This document shows, piece by piece, positions 63,554 to 64,000 of a DNA stretch of 64,000 nt. Positions within the stretch are counted from its first letter, which is position 1. Each line of letters begins with the position of its first letter. The DNA lies in NCBI RefSeq assembly GCF_000148645.1, contig NC_014541.1, forward strand, positions 2,689,139 through 2,753,138. The letters run 5' to 3'. The notes below the pieces were generated by a model. The model had not been told where the DNA came from. It worked only from the letters and a program-made list of their open reading frames with translations, and made no database searches. Position numbers and translations under genes: made by a program. The stretch is from Ferrimonas balearica DSM 9799 (GTDB lineage: Bacteria > Pseudomonadota > Gammaproteobacteria > Enterobacterales > Shewanellaceae).

Positions 63554-64000
63554 TTACACCTCCCGCTCGTTGGTGACCCGGCCCAGGGTGGAGCCACTGG
63601 GCTGCGCATTGGCATTGGCGCCAATCAGCAAGTTGGGTGAGGTGATGCCCGGGTCCGGCAGCGGTGCAACCGCCGCAATGCTGGCGTGTGGGTAGCGCTG
63701 TTTCAGCTCATCCATCGGGCCAAAATCCAGCGCTCGCATCGGACACGCTGCCACACAGATTGGCGCTTTTCCCTCGGCCAGGCGGTCAGCACAGCCATCG
63801 CACTTCATCATGGTGCCGGTGGCCTGATTCAGTTGTGGCGCATCATAGGGACAAGCGCGGGCGCAGCTGGCACAGCCGATGCACACGCCTCGGTCGATGC
63901 TTACCAACCCGGTGCTGCGACTCTTATGACAAGCGCCGGTAGGGCAGGCTTTTACGCACACCGGGTGAGAGCAGTGGTTGCAGCCCACGGAGGTATAGTA
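63554..64000 (-). CDS. dmsB: Second DmsB-type ferredoxin subunit (5' part outside window)
   Basis: The visible C-terminal 148 residues hold three cysteine groups (CNHCSHPVCVKACP, CIGCASCARACP, CDGC with CVAACP) and share RALDFGPMDEL with the dmsB at 17338. The frame is open to the window edge; the in-frame ATG at 63988 is internal. The first cluster motif and presumably a catalytic dmsA-like gene lie to the right. This is therefore a second, separate DMSO-reductase-type operon, 46 kb from the first. Confidence 0.9.
   Translation of the reverse strand, partial: YYTSVGCNHCSHPVCVKACPTGACHKSRSTGLVSIDRGVCIGCASCARACPYDAPQLNQATGTMMKCDGCADRLAEGKAPICVAACPMRALDFGPMDELKQRYPHASIAAVAPLPDPGITSPNLLIGANANAQPSGSTLGRVTNEREV

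Overview
The window is about 64 kb of a high-GC gammaproteobacterial chromosome. The core genes point to a marine facultative anaerobe close to Shewanella/Ferrimonas (Alteromonadales). The basis is gene content and order: zipA-smc next to cysZ and cysK, ptsHI-crr, a TorSTR system beside DMSO-reductase-type genes, yffB-dapE, NhaA, EfpL/YeiP and a DUF3360 permease. This is inference from gene families, not a database match. Most of the window is densely packed core genome. Two AT-richer accessory patches stand out, at about 24.5-25.9 kb and 55.2-59.1 kb.

Layout. 1-14.5 kb: zipA/smc (minus), cysZ, a secreted CBM9/DUF5916 protein, a gamma-glutamylcyclotransferase-fold protein, an RDD membrane protein, cysK, a chemoreceptor and the sugar phosphotransferase operon ptsH-ptsI-crr. 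14.6-23.3 kb: an anaerobic respiration locus. An array of TorR-box-like decamers and a structured leader with a 14-codon ORF precede dmsA-dmsB-torD-like genes, followed by torS, torT and torR. A second dmsB/torD-like pair is cut by the right edge of the window. 23.5-31 kb: a universal stress protein, yffB-dapE-M15 peptidase and small membrane proteins. A 1.36-kb island splits yffB after codon 9 and supplies a synonymously recoded new 5' end. 31-41 kb: a second chemoreceptor, rlmJ, two possible small RNAs, a SnoaL-like protein beside a LysR regulator, nhaA with a long structured leader, a delta-type carbonic anhydrase, yeiP and two membrane or membrane-associated proteins of 41-43 residues.

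41-55 kb: a three-gene operon (alkyl-DHAP-synthase-like flavoprotein, glycerol-3-phosphate dehydrogenase, FGGY kinase) divergent from an AraC regulator plus cupin. It is followed by outer-membrane phospholipase A and the lipocalin Blc, so this is probably a lipid/glycerol module. Then come a gluzincin protease, rhlE, an SGNH hydrolase, an aspartoacylase-like enzyme, a DUF885 protein and a FemAB/GNAT-like protein. 55-59 kb: the second accessory patch, with a low-GC membrane protein, five copies of a ~100-bp repeat, a REP-associated tyrosine transposase (RAYT) and an orphan Rhs toxin tip with a putative immunity gene. 59-64 kb: core genes (DUF938, GcvR-like, DUF3144, DUF3360) and the second DMSO-reductase chaperone and iron-sulfur subunit.

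The most unusual items are the recoded-5'-end island in yffB, the leader and box array before dmsA, the structured nhaA leader, the RAYT/repeat array and the unlabelled structured RNAs near 34 kb.
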